Shown in pieces: positions 1-7,552 of a DNA stretch of 19,095 nt (position 1 is its first letter; every line of letters begins with the position of its first letter). This DNA comes from 188UL27-1 sp038526275. Its GTDB lineage: Bacteria; Pseudomonadota; Alphaproteobacteria; Rhodobacterales; Rhodobacteraceae. Under the pieces are notes generated by a model. That model saw only the letters and a list, made by a program, of their open reading frames with translations. It searched no databases and was not told the origin of the DNA. The stretch covers positions 1 to 19,095 of the forward strand of contig JBCBGY010000078.1 of NCBI GenBank assembly GCA_038526275.1, read 5' to 3'. A program made the translations under genes and the position numbers.

Positions 1-641
1 CCGCCGACCATCTGGATCAGGTCGCGGGTCGGAATCCCTGGTGTGAAGCTGAACTCAATCTGGTGCGGTCCCAGCACTTTGGCGTCGGCCACCCGTTCGG
101 CAAGTACAGTTCTGTAGGACGGCAGGCCCTTTTCCCGGAAGGTTTCGTAGGTGAACAGCACGTCTTCTGCTGTTAACGGGCTTCCGTCGGAGAATTTTGC
201 TTCTGGCCGTAAGGCAAATACGACGCTGGAGCGGTCCTCTGGGTAGCTAATGCTTTCAGCCAAAAGACCGTAAACCGCGCCAATTTCATCGGCTGTCCCT
301 TCCAGCAGGCTTTCCAGTGGTGCGCTAGCCAATCTGTCCGCCCGCCCTTTCAACGTATAGGGGTTCATGCTGTCGTAGCCCCCGAAGGCCCAGACCGAGA
401 TTTCCCCGCCTTTGGGTGCGTCGGGATTCACATAGGGAAGTTGGGTAAAGTCGGCAGGCAGAGCCAATGGCCCAAACGTCGAAATGCCGTGGGCGGTGAT
501 CGTATCGTCCTGTGCCTGCAAGGGTGCCGCCAGCGTCAGGGCCAAGAAACCCGCGGCAATGCCTTGCAGTTGTCGCCGCCAAGTTCCCCACGCGGGACGC
601 GTCATTCGGCAGCGGGCAGTCGGGACAATGGTCAGATTCAC
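1..641 (-). CDS. YejA-like ABC transporter substrate-binding protein, family 5 (partial, N-terminal part)
   Basis: Periplasmic binding protein of a peptide or microcin C-type ABC importer; only the first 213 codons lie in the window and the C-terminus runs off the left edge. After the signal peptide, the segment with LPADFTQLPYVNPDAPKGG matches the usual start of YejA-type proteins, and FALRPEAKFSDGSPLTAEDV is the typical family 5 motif. I place the start at the GTG at 641-639 because a strong AGGAGG lies 8 nt upstream; the in-frame ATG at 605 has no good ribosome site. From the GTG there is a long basic n-region with a twin Arg, a hydrophobic stretch and a likely cleavage site after LQA near residue 43. 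No permease or ATPase for this importer is visible in the window. The family is clear; the transported substrate is not. Confidence 0.85.
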   Translation of the reverse strand, partial: MNLTIVPTARCRMTRPAWGTWRRQLQGIAAGFLALTLAAPLQAQDDTITAHGISTFGPLALPADFTQLPYVNPDAPKGGEISVWAFGGYDSMNPYTLKGRADRLASAPLESLLEGTADEIGAVYGLLAESISYPEDRSSVVFALRPEAKFSDGSPLTAEDVLFTYETFREKGLPSYRTVLAERVADAKVLGPHQIEFSFTPGIPTRDLIQMVG

Positions 642-797
642 GGGCCAGGCCTCCTGGTTAAGCATGTGCGGCAACGATCCTTTAACGATCAACCATATGT
701 GTCGATTTAAGGTAAATGCGCCATGGTCCAGGGTTCAAGTTGAGAATCCGTGAGAACCTGTTGATCGAATGGCGTGTAAAACGGAAAAATGCCAACG

Positions 798-822
798 AAA
801 AAGGCGGCCGGAAGGCCGCCTT
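798..822 (-). terminator. Rho-independent terminator of the cytochrome c gene
   Basis: Arms 803-809 and 814-820 are a perfect 7-bp GC inverted repeat around a 4-nt loop. Read on the minus strand the hairpin is followed by five T residues. It lies about 25 bp past the stop of the cytochrome c gene, so it should end that transcript before the YejA-like gene. Confidence 0.85.
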
Positions 823-845
823 CTGCATCAATGTCGTGCGATGTA

Positions 846-1373
846 TCAGCCGTCCAGCGAATCCAGATAGGCGATGACGTCTGCGCGATCCTGCGGCTTG
901 GCTAAGCCATTGAAATTCATTCCAGTTCCTGGCGCCCATCCTTTCGGATCCTCCAGGAACGCGTTCAAGTTCTCGGCAGTCCAGACTTCCGCAACGGGGG
1001 CAAGCTTGCCGGAATAGTTGAACCCGTCCACGGCGGCAATGTTCCGCCCGACAATGCCATAAAGATGCGGACCAGTGCCCTTTCCGCCATCTTCGATTTT
1101 GTGACAAGAGGCGCATTTTTTGAAGACCCGCTCGCCAGAACCTAGGTCGGCTGAGGCCAAAAGCTCTTGGATATCAATCGCTTCCTCTTCGGGTTCGTCT
1201 TCCGAATGCGCGCCTTCCACCTCGATACTGTAGGCTTGGTGATGTTCATCTCCATGACCATGGCCCGACTCGCCTACATGGTAGAGTCCTTCGGCAAACC
1301 AGCCGCCCAAGAGAAAAATCAGGAGGGATCCGCAAAAAGCGCCGACCAATTTGGTCGCGGTCATCGTGTCCAT
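846..1373 (-). CDS. cycM: Membrane-anchored cytochrome c (CycM/c552 type)
   Basis: Class I cytochrome c that carries electrons between the bc1 complex and terminal oxidases while tethered to the inner membrane. The 175-aa product has an N-terminal membrane segment (about residues 8-28), a His-rich then acidic linker (about 35-68), and a periplasmic haem domain with CASCH at 87-91 and a probable axial Met at about 152 (GTGMNF). Length and layout match Paracoccus CycM, whose N-terminus I recall as very similar. I start at ATG 1373, with GGAAG 5 nt upstream, rather than the in-frame GTG at 1385. The gene diverges from pheA and ends at a clear terminator, so it is probably a single-gene unit. The related cytochrome c-y of Rhodobacter is an alternative name. 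Confidence 0.9.
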   Translation of the reverse strand: MDTMTATKLVGAFCGSLLIFLLGGWFAEGLYHVGESGHGHGDEHHQAYSIEVEGAHSEDEPEEEAIDIQELLASADLGSGERVFKKCASCHKIEDGGKGTGPHLYGIVGRNIAAVDGFNYSGKLAPVAEVWTAENLNAFLEDPKGWAPGTGMNFNGLAKPQDRADVIAYLDSLDG

Positions 1374-1403
1374 GGGGTCTTCCACATCTGCTCAGCCATC
1401 GTC

Positions 1404-1436
1404 GCGCTTTTAAGCGCTTCCTCTTCCCGCAGGCAA
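1404..1436 (-). promoter_or_regulatory. Putative promoter of cycM with embedded palindrome
   Basis: On the minus strand, TTGCCT (1436-1431) and TTAAAA (1413-1408) are separated by 17 bp, a plausible -35/-10 pair placing transcription start near 1401, about 28 bp before the ATG. The -10 sits inside a 6-bp inverted repeat, GCGCTT-TT-AAGCGC (1404-1417), which could be an operator. The boxes match the consensus only moderately. Confidence 0.35.
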
Positions 1437-1485
1437 GGTGTAGCAGGCGCGACCAAACGCCCACAATCGGCGAGAAGGGGGAGAC

Positions 1486-2343
1486 ATGGCAGGTCGTATC
1501 GCGTTTCAAGGTGAACTGGGGGCCTATTCGCACCAGGCGTGCCGCAATACCTTTCCAGATTATGAAGCGATGCCCTGCCACGGATTTGCCGATGTGATTG
1601 AAACGGTGAATTCCGGCGCAGCCGATTTGGCGATGCTTCCCGTTGAGAATTCGACCTACGGGCGGGTGGCTGACATTCATCGACTTTTGCCCCAAAGCGG
1701 GCTGCATATCATCAACGAAGCCTTTGTACGGGTGCATATCAACCTTTTGGGCCTGCCCGGAACGACGTTGGAAGATATCAAACGTGCGCGCAGTATGTCT
1801 GTTCTGTTGGGGCAGTGCAGCGGGTTCCTGCGGCGCCATGGTATCGAAACCTTGGATTGGGCCGACAATGCGGGCGCGGCCCGGGACGTGGCAGCTTTGG
1901 GTGAGCCGACGGAAGCGGCCCTGGCTTCCGAACTGGCGGGCGAGATTTACGGGCTGGATCTGCTGGCACGCCATATCGAGGATAATGATGACAATACGAC
2001 TCGATTTCTTGTCATGTCCCGAGAGCCTGACCGATCCCGGCGGGGCGCGCACGGTATGATGACCAGCTTCGTCTTCCGGGTGCGCAACATCCCTGCCGCT
2101 TTGTACAAGGCGATGGGCGGCTTTGCCACCAATGGCGTCAACATGACGAAGCTGGAAAGTTATATGGTCGGCGGGCATTTCACCGCCACGCAGTTTTATT
2201 CTGACATTGAAGGGCACCCTGACGATCCGCCGGTGGCCCGAGCGCTCGAAGAGCTTGCCTATTTCACCACCGAACTAACCGTTCTGGGTGTCTATCCCGC
2301 CGACGAGCAGCGGCGCAATGTGGCATCCGGGGAACCGGGATAG
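1486..2343 (+). CDS. pheA: Prephenate dehydratase
   Basis: Converts prephenate to phenylpyruvate in phenylalanine biosynthesis; a monofunctional cytosolic enzyme of 285 aa, with no chorismate mutase domain. The catalytic domain spans about residues 4-180: GELGAYSHQA near the start, LPVENS at 51-56 and the catalytic TRF at 172-174. An ACT domain for feedback control follows from about residue 192 (MTSFVFRV, NIPAALYKAM). The Phe-binding motifs are altered compared with textbook enzymes: GAL reads AAL and ESRP reads ESYM. The start ATG is preceded by AAGGGGGAG. The gene diverges from cycM and converges on hemE with only 12 bp between the stops. Confidence 0.95.
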   Translation: MAGRIAFQGELGAYSHQACRNTFPDYEAMPCHGFADVIETVNSGAADLAMLPVENSTYGRVADIHRLLPQSGLHIINEAFVRVHINLLGLPGTTLEDIKRARSMSVLLGQCSGFLRRHGIETLDWADNAGAARDVAALGEPTEAALASELAGEIYGLDLLARHIEDNDDNTTRFLVMSREPDRSRRGAHGMMTSFVFRVRNIPAALYKAMGGFATNGVNMTKLESYMVGGHFTATQFYSDIEGHPDDPPVARALEELAYFTTELTVLGVYPADEQRRNVASGEPG

Positions 2344-2355
2344 CAGCGGTAGCGT

Positions 2356-3399
2356 TTACACGGTTTCCGTTGCGCGCACTGTATCGATCATCAATCGCAC
2401 ATTGTCCGGATTGGCGTCAGGCGTGATGCCGTGCCCGAGGTTGAAAATGTGGGGGCCGCCGCTGAAGGCTTGGACGATGGCTTGGGTTTCGCGCACCAGG
2501 GCGTCCCCACCCGTAACCATGTGGCTTGAGGCCAGATTGCCTTGGACGCACCCGTCGACCTGAACCTTTTCCGCCGCCCATTCCGCTGAGACCGAGTTGT
2601 CGAGGGCGACACAATCCGCACCGGTTGCCTTGGCAAAGCCGATGTAATTGTCTCCGGCCTCGCGGGGAAAAGCGATAACGGGAATGTCGGGGTGGCGGGC
2701 TTTTAAGGCGCCAATGATCTCCTTGGCGGGAGCGAGGGCATAGCGTTCGAAGGCGGGGCCTTTCAGGGAGCCGGCCCAACTGTCGAAGAGCTTAACCGTT
2801 TCGGCACCAGCTTCGATTTGGGCCGACAGATATTCGATGGTCGCTGCTGTCAACAGATCCATCAGTTGGTCGAAAAGCGCAGTATTTTCCACCATCAATT
2901 TGTGAGCAGGGCCCTGATCCGGTGTGCCCCGACCGGCAATCATATAGGTGGCCACCGTCCAGGGTGCGCCCGCAAAGCCAATGAGCGCCGTTTCGCGGGG
3001 CAGGGCCTCGGCCAGGATGCGAACGGTTTCATAGACCGGGGCCAAGTGATCGTGGATGTCGGATGGCCCCTTCAGCTTGGCAAAGTCGGCGTCCGTCTGG
3101 ATGGTGGAAAGGCGCGGGCCTTCGCCAGTGACAAACCACAGATCAGCCCCCAAAGCGTCAGGGATCAGCAAGATGTCTGCGAACAGAATGGCGGCATCGA
3201 ATCCGTAGCGGCGGATCGGCTGAAGGGTGACTTCGGCAGCCAGGTCGGACGTGTAACAAAGGGACAGAAAATCCCCTGCCTTGGCCCGTGTTTCCCGATA
3301 TTCCGGCAGATATCGCCCAGCCTGCCGCATCATCCAAATCGGAGGTGTGGGCAGGGTTTCCCCCGCCAAGGCTCGCAGCAGGGTCTTTGTGGGCGCCAT
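2356..3399 (-). CDS. hemE: Uroporphyrinogen decarboxylase
   Basis: Removes four carboxyl groups from uroporphyrinogen III to give coproporphyrinogen III, in the cytosol, on the haem and (in phototrophs) bacteriochlorophyll pathway. The 347-aa length is normal. The first family signature is at 22-34 (MRQAGRYLPEY with catalytic-site Arg 25), the second at 141-153 (GFAGAPWTVATYM), with the conserved Asp at 75 and a late conserved His at 323. The ATG is preceded by GAAGGAGA. It is divergent from hemC, with 137 bp between the two start codons, so the two haem genes probably share a control region. Confidence 0.97.
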   Translation of the reverse strand: MAPTKTLLRALAGETLPTPPIWMMRQAGRYLPEYRETRAKAGDFLSLCYTSDLAAEVTLQPIRRYGFDAAILFADILLIPDALGADLWFVTGEGPRLSTIQTDADFAKLKGPSDIHDHLAPVYETVRILAEALPRETALIGFAGAPWTVATYMIAGRGTPDQGPAHKLMVENTALFDQLMDLLTAATIEYLSAQIEAGAETVKLFDSWAGSLKGPAFERYALAPAKEIIGALKARHPDIPVIAFPREAGDNYIGFAKATGADCVALDNSVSAEWAAEKVQVDGCVQGNLASSHMVTGGDALVRETQAIVQAFSGGPHIFNLGHGITPDANPDNVRLMIDTVRATETV

Positions 3400-3463
3400 G
3401 GGTGTCTCCTTCCGTCACGCAATGAGTTTGATGATTGCGTCAGGAAGTCAAGACAGAAGCAGT

Positions 3464-3504
3464 TGTCAACTTGAGTTGACGCCTCTAAGCATTGAAGCTG
3501 GCAT
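3464..3504. promoter_or_regulatory. Divergent hemE/hemC promoter region with palindrome
   Basis: A 6-bp inverted repeat, GTCAAC-TTGA-GTTGAC (3465-3480), lies between the two genes. It contains an outward -35-like box on each strand: TTGACG at 3476-3481 (+) and TTGACA at 3469-3464 (-). For hemC a weak -10, TGGCAT (3499-3504), follows after 17 bp, giving a start near 3511. I find no convincing -10 for hemE. A regulator bound to the palindrome would cover both -35 boxes. Confidence 0.4.
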
Positions 3505-3536
3505 GCTTTCGTGCCGGATCGCAAAGACCAGGGGCC

Positions 3537-4487
3537 ATGACGACCGACTTTCCTTCTCCTGCCAAGCCGTTGAACATTGGGACGCGAGGATCGCCTTTGG
3601 CCCTGGCGCAGGCCCATGAGACCCGGGCGCGGCTGATGGCGGCCCATGACCTGCCGCTGGAGGCGTTTGAAATCGTCGTGATCAAAACGACTGGCGACCG
3701 CGTGCTTGACCGTCCGTTGAAAGAGATCGGCGGCAAGGGGCTGTTCACCCGCGAGATTGAGGATGCGCTGCTGGATGGCAGCATCGACATCGCGGTTCAT
3801 TCCATGAAGGATATGCCGACCGTACAGCCCGACGGGCTGGAGATTAGCTGTCTCTTGCCGCGCGAGGATGTCCGCGACGCATTTGTCACACTCGACGGAA
3901 TGGCATTTGCCGATCTGCCCAAAGGTGCGGTCGTGGGAACATCGTCCCTGCGGCGGCGAGCCCAGCTTTTGGTGCGCCGCCCGGATCTGGCGGTTGTGGA
4001 GTTCCGAGGCAATGTGCAGACCCGGCTTCAGAAGCTCCGCGATGGTGTTGCCAGCGCGACCTTTCTGGCCTGTGCGGGGCTGAACCGCCTGGGAATGGAC
4101 GAGGTTCAGCGCCACCCGATCGATCCCGATCATCTTTTGCCCGCAGTGGCGCAGGGCGCGATTGGGATCGAGCAGCGCAGCGATGACACGCGGACCTCCG
4201 CACTGCTTGAAGCCATTCATGATGGTCCGACCGGGCAGCGTCTGGCCGCGGAACGGGCTTTTCTTGCGGCCCTTGATGGCTCTTGTGAAACGCCCATCGC
4301 AGGCCTCGCCGAGCTAGACGGTGGAACGGTGCGGTTGCGCGGAGAGATTTTACGGCCTGATGGCAGTGAATGCCTGACAGATGCGGGTGAGGCGCCAGTG
4401 TCCGATGCGAAAGCGTTGGGCCGTGATTTGGGCCAAGGGCTTTTGGCCAGGGCGCCTGCGGGCTTCTTTGATTGGCGTGCGGCTTGA
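3537..4487 (+). CDS. hemC: Porphobilinogen deaminase (hydroxymethylbilane synthase)
   Basis: Joins four porphobilinogen molecules into hydroxymethylbilane, the step before uroporphyrinogen III in tetrapyrrole synthesis; cytosolic. The 316-aa product shows NIGTRGSPLALAQ near residues 13-25, the catalytic Asp at 92 in HSMKDMPT, the Arg-rich cofactor-site segment VGTSSLRRRAQ at 133-143, and the Cys at 250 (GSCETPIAG) that carries the dipyrromethane cofactor. An in-frame TTG at 3492 would add 15 residues unlike the family, so I start at ATG 3537, just after CAGGGG. It diverges from hemE and is followed 14 bp later by a 3'-end repeat that likely terminates it. Confidence 0.96.
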   Translation: MTTDFPSPAKPLNIGTRGSPLALAQAHETRARLMAAHDLPLEAFEIVVIKTTGDRVLDRPLKEIGGKGLFTREIEDALLDGSIDIAVHSMKDMPTVQPDGLEISCLLPREDVRDAFVTLDGMAFADLPKGAVVGTSSLRRRAQLLVRRPDLAVVEFRGNVQTRLQKLRDGVASATFLACAGLNRLGMDEVQRHPIDPDHLLPAVAQGAIGIEQRSDDTRTSALLEAIHDGPTGQRLAAERAFLAALDGSCETPIAGLAELDGGTVRLRGEILRPDGSECLTDAGEAPVSDAKALGRDLGQGLLARAPAGFFDWRAA

Positions 4488-4500
4488 ACATTTTGGTTTT

Positions 4501-4563
4501 GGGGGCGCTGCCCCCGTCGCCCGTTGGTCGACCCCCCCGAAGTATTTTTGGCCAATAAGAAAG
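4501..4563 (+). repeat. 3'-end repeat element, copy 1 (after hemC)
   Basis: It consists of a hairpin GGGGGC-GCT-GCCCCC (4501-4515), a second weak hairpin GTCG...CGAC (4516-4532), a run of C, then GAAGTATTTTT and GGCCAATAAGAAAG up to 4563. The first G-run could pair instead with the C-run next to the T-run, which would look like an intrinsic terminator. The same layout recurs at 8146-8212 (-), and its 3' core also at 15262-15299 (+). It sits between the convergent hemC and the secreted-protein gene. Confidence 0.75.
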
Positions 4564-4582
4564 TGGCGGCGTTGTTTGTTGG

Positions 4583-5140
4583 CTAGATTTCTTTGCCTTT
4601 GTCGAGAAGGTCGTCGATCAGCTTGCGTTGAATTTCGCCGCTATCGCCGCCGCCGTAACTGAGTGCGCCACCGCTATAGAGCGTGCCATAGCTTGTTGCC
4701 ACATTGACCGTTTGGCCGAGGCCGGAGATCAGTTGATCTTTTTTCAACGGGGAGAGCGGGTGAATGAAGGTCGACCAGAGCCTGCCTTGGGCAATGGCGT
4801 AGCGTGCATCCAACGCGGTGTCGAAATTCGCTTGCATGACTCGCATCAGTTCTTCTGAGGTCATGGCGGAAGCATCGCGGATCGGAACCATCGCGCGCAT
4901 CCTGTCTGCGACCGGGTCGGTGATGATGACAATGGGGACATCGCCGATTGTGAGTTGGAAGGCCGTACCGCGGGCCTGTACCTCTGGATCCAAGGCTTGC
5001 AGGATGTCGGCCATGCGGGCCAAATCCATCGGGGGCTCGACGACCGGTGCCTCGGCAGGCGCATCGGTCGACGGCTCCTCCTGCGCCTGGGCGTGAGTGG
5101 CCATTGCGGCCAGGAAGATGGCAAAGAGGATACGTCCCAT
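4583..5140 (-). CDS. Small secreted protein, possibly CesT/YbjN-like fold
   Basis: A 185-aa protein with a clean signal peptide (residues 1-19, AQA cut site), an Ala/Pro/Glu-rich stretch to about residue 37, and a single domain from about 39 to 155. Within it the segment around LWSTFIHPLSPL (121-132) and LGQTVNVATSYGT (141-153) resembles proteins annotated in Alphaproteobacteria as type III chaperone-like (CesT) or YbjN-like; I recall this only loosely. A Gly/Ser-rich stretch and a short charged helix close the protein. No secretion-system genes are nearby, so a true type III role is unlikely; an exported protein of unknown role is the safe reading. The ATG has GAAAGG upstream. It lies 80 bp downstream of the creatininase-family gene on the same strand and may be separately transcribed. 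Confidence 0.7.
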   Translation of the reverse strand: MGRILFAIFLAAMATHAQAQEEPSTDAPAEAPVVEPPMDLARMADILQALDPEVQARGTAFQLTIGDVPIVIITDPVADRMRAMVPIRDASAMTSEELMRVMQANFDTALDARYAIAQGRLWSTFIHPLSPLKKDQLISGLGQTVNVATSYGTLYSGGALSYGGGDSGEIQRKLIDDLLDKGKEI

Positions 5141-5175
5141 GGATTTTGACCTTTCTCGTTTCAGATAAGGCTACA

Positions 5176-5194
5176 CGCGCGGCGTGATCGCGCG
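5176..5194. other. GC hairpin between the operon end and the secreted-protein gene
   Basis: Perfect 6-bp inverted repeat CGCGCG with a 7-nt loop, lying downstream of the creatininase-family stop and upstream of the secreted-protein start. There is no T-run on either side, so it may be a weak terminator or a leader hairpin rather than a classical intrinsic terminator. Confidence 0.3.
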
Positions 5195-5220
5195 CCATGC
5201 AACCTTTGTTGAAGTCTGTG

Positions 5221-6015
5221 TCAAAATGGGGGCTGTGTCGGTTTTAGATCCTCTATAGGTTCTGCCGCTACCTTGCGAAGAAGTTCAATGAAACCTGCCA
5301 CTTGGTGTGCGCACGTGGCCGCGCCCTTTTGGGCGGTCGCCATTGCGGCATTTCCGACCGTGCCAGCGGAGTTCAGGTCAGAAGCGATCCAACCGCGCGA
5401 AATCGGCCCAATGGGCGGGATGGCGGCACTTTCGGCGGTTGAGCGGAAATTTTGCGCGCAATCCATATCCACGCAGTCTGGACGGAAATGGAGCATGAGA
5501 GAAGTTTCGACATCGCCGCCATGGATGCCGAACTTCAGTTCCTCCGGCGGATAAAGGCCAGCGGGGTGGCCAAAATTGCCCCATTGGCATTTGACGGCGA
5601 GCATTCCGGCCCGGACCCGCAGTTCGCGCGACAGAATGGAGATCAGATCAAGGTTGCCGCCATGGCTGTTGACGATGACGATCTTCCGTACGCCGGCCCG
5701 GGCAACCGAGAGGCCAATCTGTTGCCAGGCTGCCAATGCCGTTTCAGCAGGCAATGTGAGGGTGCCCGGCGCATGGATATGTTCATTTGATTTTCCCACC
5801 GCCTGTATGGGCAGGATGCGGATGTCCAAGTCATCGGGGCAAGTCTGGCGAAATTGTTCCAGCATGCCTTCTGCGATCATTGTATCCGTGCCGACCGGCA
5901 GATGTGGCCCGTGCTGTTCGATCGCGGCTGTCGGCAATATCGCGATGGTCCGGTGTGGGTCGATGTCGGTATATTCCGTGGTACGGAACTCTGCCCAATC
6001 CAGGCGGCGCGTCAC
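5221..6015 (-). CDS. Creatininase-family amidohydrolase
   Basis: Cytosolic metal-dependent hydrolase of 264 aa. Family members open cyclic amides or formamides (creatinine amidohydrolase, FAPy deformylase ArfB, MftE). Metal ligands are all present: Glu 33 and His 35 in AIEQHGPHLP, Asp 44 in GTDT, His 118 in NSHGGN, and Glu 170 in HGGDVETS. The GTG start overlaps the oxygenase stop by 4 nt (GTGA) and no in-frame ATG exists nearby, so translation is coupled. It is the last gene of the nine-gene operon, which suggests it opens a ring or splits an amide late in the pathway. Creatinine itself is not proven: the family is functionally broad and no creatinase gene is present. Confidence 0.88.
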   Translation of the reverse strand: MTRRLDWAEFRTTEYTDIDPHRTIAILPTAAIEQHGPHLPVGTDTMIAEGMLEQFRQTCPDDLDIRILPIQAVGKSNEHIHAPGTLTLPAETALAAWQQIGLSVARAGVRKIVIVNSHGGNLDLISILSRELRVRAGMLAVKCQWGNFGHPAGLYPPEELKFGIHGGDVETSLMLHFRPDCVDMDCAQNFRSTAESAAIPPIGPISRGWIASDLNSAGTVGNAAMATAQKGAATCAHQVAGFIELLRKVAAEPIEDLKPTQPPF

Positions 6016-6923
6016 TCTGCGACCCCCGGTGCGTAAGTGGCTTCTAACCGGGAGCGTAGGTAATCCGCCCCCGTCACGGGCTCGTACCGGGCGGATCCGG
6101 TGCCAGGCAAGGCAGCTACAATTGCGTCCGGATTGGGATCCAGAAAAAACGCAATGGACCGGCGCTGTCGTTTGGGCGGTAGCACCCGATGGGGCGTGGA
6201 ACGGTAGATGTCATTGGTCCACCGCATCAGGCAGTCGCCGATATTCACAACGAAAGCGCCGGGCAGGTGGGGTGCATCGATCCAGTCCCCGTCCCGAGGT
6301 TTCACCTGCAGGCCGGGTTCTCCATCGGTCATCAAGAGTGTGATGGATCCGTAATCTGTGTGGGCCCCGGCCCCGATCCCCGTCTGAGCCGGATTGGCCG
6401 GATAATGTAACAACCGAAGGGTGGCCAATGGTTGATCCAAAGCTCCATCGAAGTAGGTTTCCGGCAGCCCCAGATCACGGGCTATGGGGCGGTGAAGCGC
6501 GACACTCAATCGGTGCGCGACCTCGAAATACGCGATCAGGCTTTCCCGAAAACCCGGGATGTCCGGCCAGACATTAACGGCCCGAAACGGCTCTCCGGCC
6601 CGTATCCTTGGATCGTCAGCGGCCAAATCGAGACCCATATTGAAGGCCTCTTTCTGGTCTGGTGCGGCCATGTCCAGGCTTTCAGAGCCCATCGGAGACC
6701 ATCCTCGATTGGATCCCACGGACCGGATGTCAAGCTTCGCCTTGTCCGCGGTCGGAAGGGCAAAGAACGCGTCCGCTCTGTTGAAAACCCTGGCAATCAG
6801 GTCGCCAGACACCCCGTGATTTTCCAACAGAATGAAGCCAACCGTCCGACAGGCCTGACCCAACTGGTTTGCGAAAGCATCAGGATCCGCCCCGTAGCTG
6901 GACCAATCCAATACCGGGATCAT
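6012..6923 (-). CDS. 2-oxoglutarate/Fe(II)-dependent oxygenase, isopenicillin N synthase-like
   Basis: Cytosolic non-haem iron oxygenase (303 aa) likely to hydroxylate or N-dealkylate a small molecule. The N-terminal DIOX_N-like part (about 3-110) includes GFILLENHGV at 29-38; the jelly-roll catalytic part has the iron facial triad His 188, Asp 190 (GAHTDYGS) and His 245 (STPHRV), plus the RxS co-substrate motif at 254-256. The last part (about 258-303) is typical of this family in bacteria. ATG overlaps the stop of the upstream flavodoxin-fold gene by 4 nt (ATGA). Neighbours point to oxidation of an imported heterocycle; thymine 7-hydroxylase-type activity on a pyrimidine or purine is one possibility, but nothing in the sequence fixes the substrate. 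Confidence 0.88.
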   Translation of the reverse strand: MIPVLDWSSYGADPDAFANQLGQACRTVGFILLENHGVSGDLIARVFNRADAFFALPTADKAKLDIRSVGSNRGWSPMGSESLDMAAPDQKEAFNMGLDLAADDPRIRAGEPFRAVNVWPDIPGFRESLIAYFEVAHRLSVALHRPIARDLGLPETYFDGALDQPLATLRLLHYPANPAQTGIGAGAHTDYGSITLLMTDGEPGLQVKPRDGDWIDAPHLPGAFVVNIGDCLMRWTNDIYRSTPHRVLPPKRQRRSIAFFLDPNPDAIVAALPGTGSARYEPVTGADYLRSRLEATYAPGVAE

Positions 6924-7552
6924 GCTGCGGCAGCCTCTGCGGGGCGGCGGCGTGGCGAGCCAATAAAGCGGTCCATTGTGTCGGCCACACGCCGCAAATG
7001 CTTCTTGCGGCTCTCATCAGTCGAACTGTCCATGAGGTAATGCGCAGCAAAGGCCTTGCGGAGCGGCTTGGCGCACAAAAAACCGATGCCCCGAAACAGT
7101 GTGCGTTTTCCCGGCGCACCGATTATCGTTGTTAGCCACCAACTGGCCCCGCAGGTGGTGAAAACGGCCAGTGCCTTTATGTGTTGCAAGCCCGGTCGGA
7201 TTGTCTTGTGATCGCAGTCGGGCATCAGGAACGCAACGTCAGGCAGCAATACCCGATCAAGCCACCCTTTCAACATCGCGGGCAACCCGTACCACCAGGT
7301 CGGATACACAAACACCAATGTATCCGCCCAACGAACATCCTCCACGTCGCGAGCGACCGGCTCCAGGTTAGCGGGGCAATCCAAGTAGCCGTCCAACTCG
7401 CCTCCGGTCAAAACAGGCGAAAACTGTTCGCGGTAAAGGTCCCGAACGCGGTATTCGGCACCGCCCTCCCGCAGTCTTTCGGTCACAACATCCAATACGG
7501 CTGCATTGAAACTGTCCACTTTGGGATGGCAAAAAACGACCAACGCACGCAT
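6920..7552 (-). CDS. NAD(P)H dehydrogenase (quinone)-like flavodoxin-fold protein, second of a pair
   Basis: A 210-aa member of the flavodoxin-like family that includes NQO1, MdaB and KefF; these bind FMN or FAD and reduce quinones, flavins or other acceptors with NAD(P)H. Visible are the phosphate-loop region at the start (LVVFCHPKVDSFN), the isoalloxazine-side segment YPTWWYGLPAMLKGWLDRV (about 104-122) and the loop TTCGASWW (about 152-159). The C-terminus has a basic then Ala-rich tail. Its ATG directly follows the upstream gene's TAG with no gap, and its stop overlaps the oxygenase start. It is a diverged paralogue of the preceding gene. Confidence 0.85.
   Translation of the reverse strand: MRALVVFCHPKVDSFNAAVLDVVTERLREGGAEYRVRDLYREQFSPVLTGGELDGYLDCPANLEPVARDVEDVRWADTLVFVYPTWWYGLPAMLKGWLDRVLLPDVAFLMPDCDHKTIRPGLQHIKALAVFTTCGASWWLTTIIGAPGKRTLFRGIGFLCAKPLRKAFAAHYLMDSSTDESRKKHLRRVADTMDRFIGSPRRRPAEAAAA

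Noticed and set aside
1246..2217. Long minus-strand open frame (323 codons) across cycM and pheA
   Set aside because: It lies antisense to two well-recognised genes, shows no family motif and is rich in the residues expected of a GC-rich shadow frame.
3429..3480. FnrL-type site (TTGAT/C-N4-A/GTCAA) in the hemE-hemC gap
   Set aside because: Several TTGA and TCAA pieces occur, but none pair with the required 4-nt spacing and orientation; the palindrome has the half-sites the other way round.
3330..4220. Minus-strand open frame of 296 codons across hemC
   Set aside because: Antisense to hemC, which has every catalytic residue in place; no recognisable domain.
4583..5140. Part of a type III secretion system
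   Set aside because: The resemblance to CesT-like proteins is weak, the protein has a signal peptide and no secretion genes are nearby.
5221..6015. Calling the hydrolase creatininase and the pathway creatinine degradation
   Set aside because: The family is broad, and creatinase and sarcosine oxidase genes are missing from the window.
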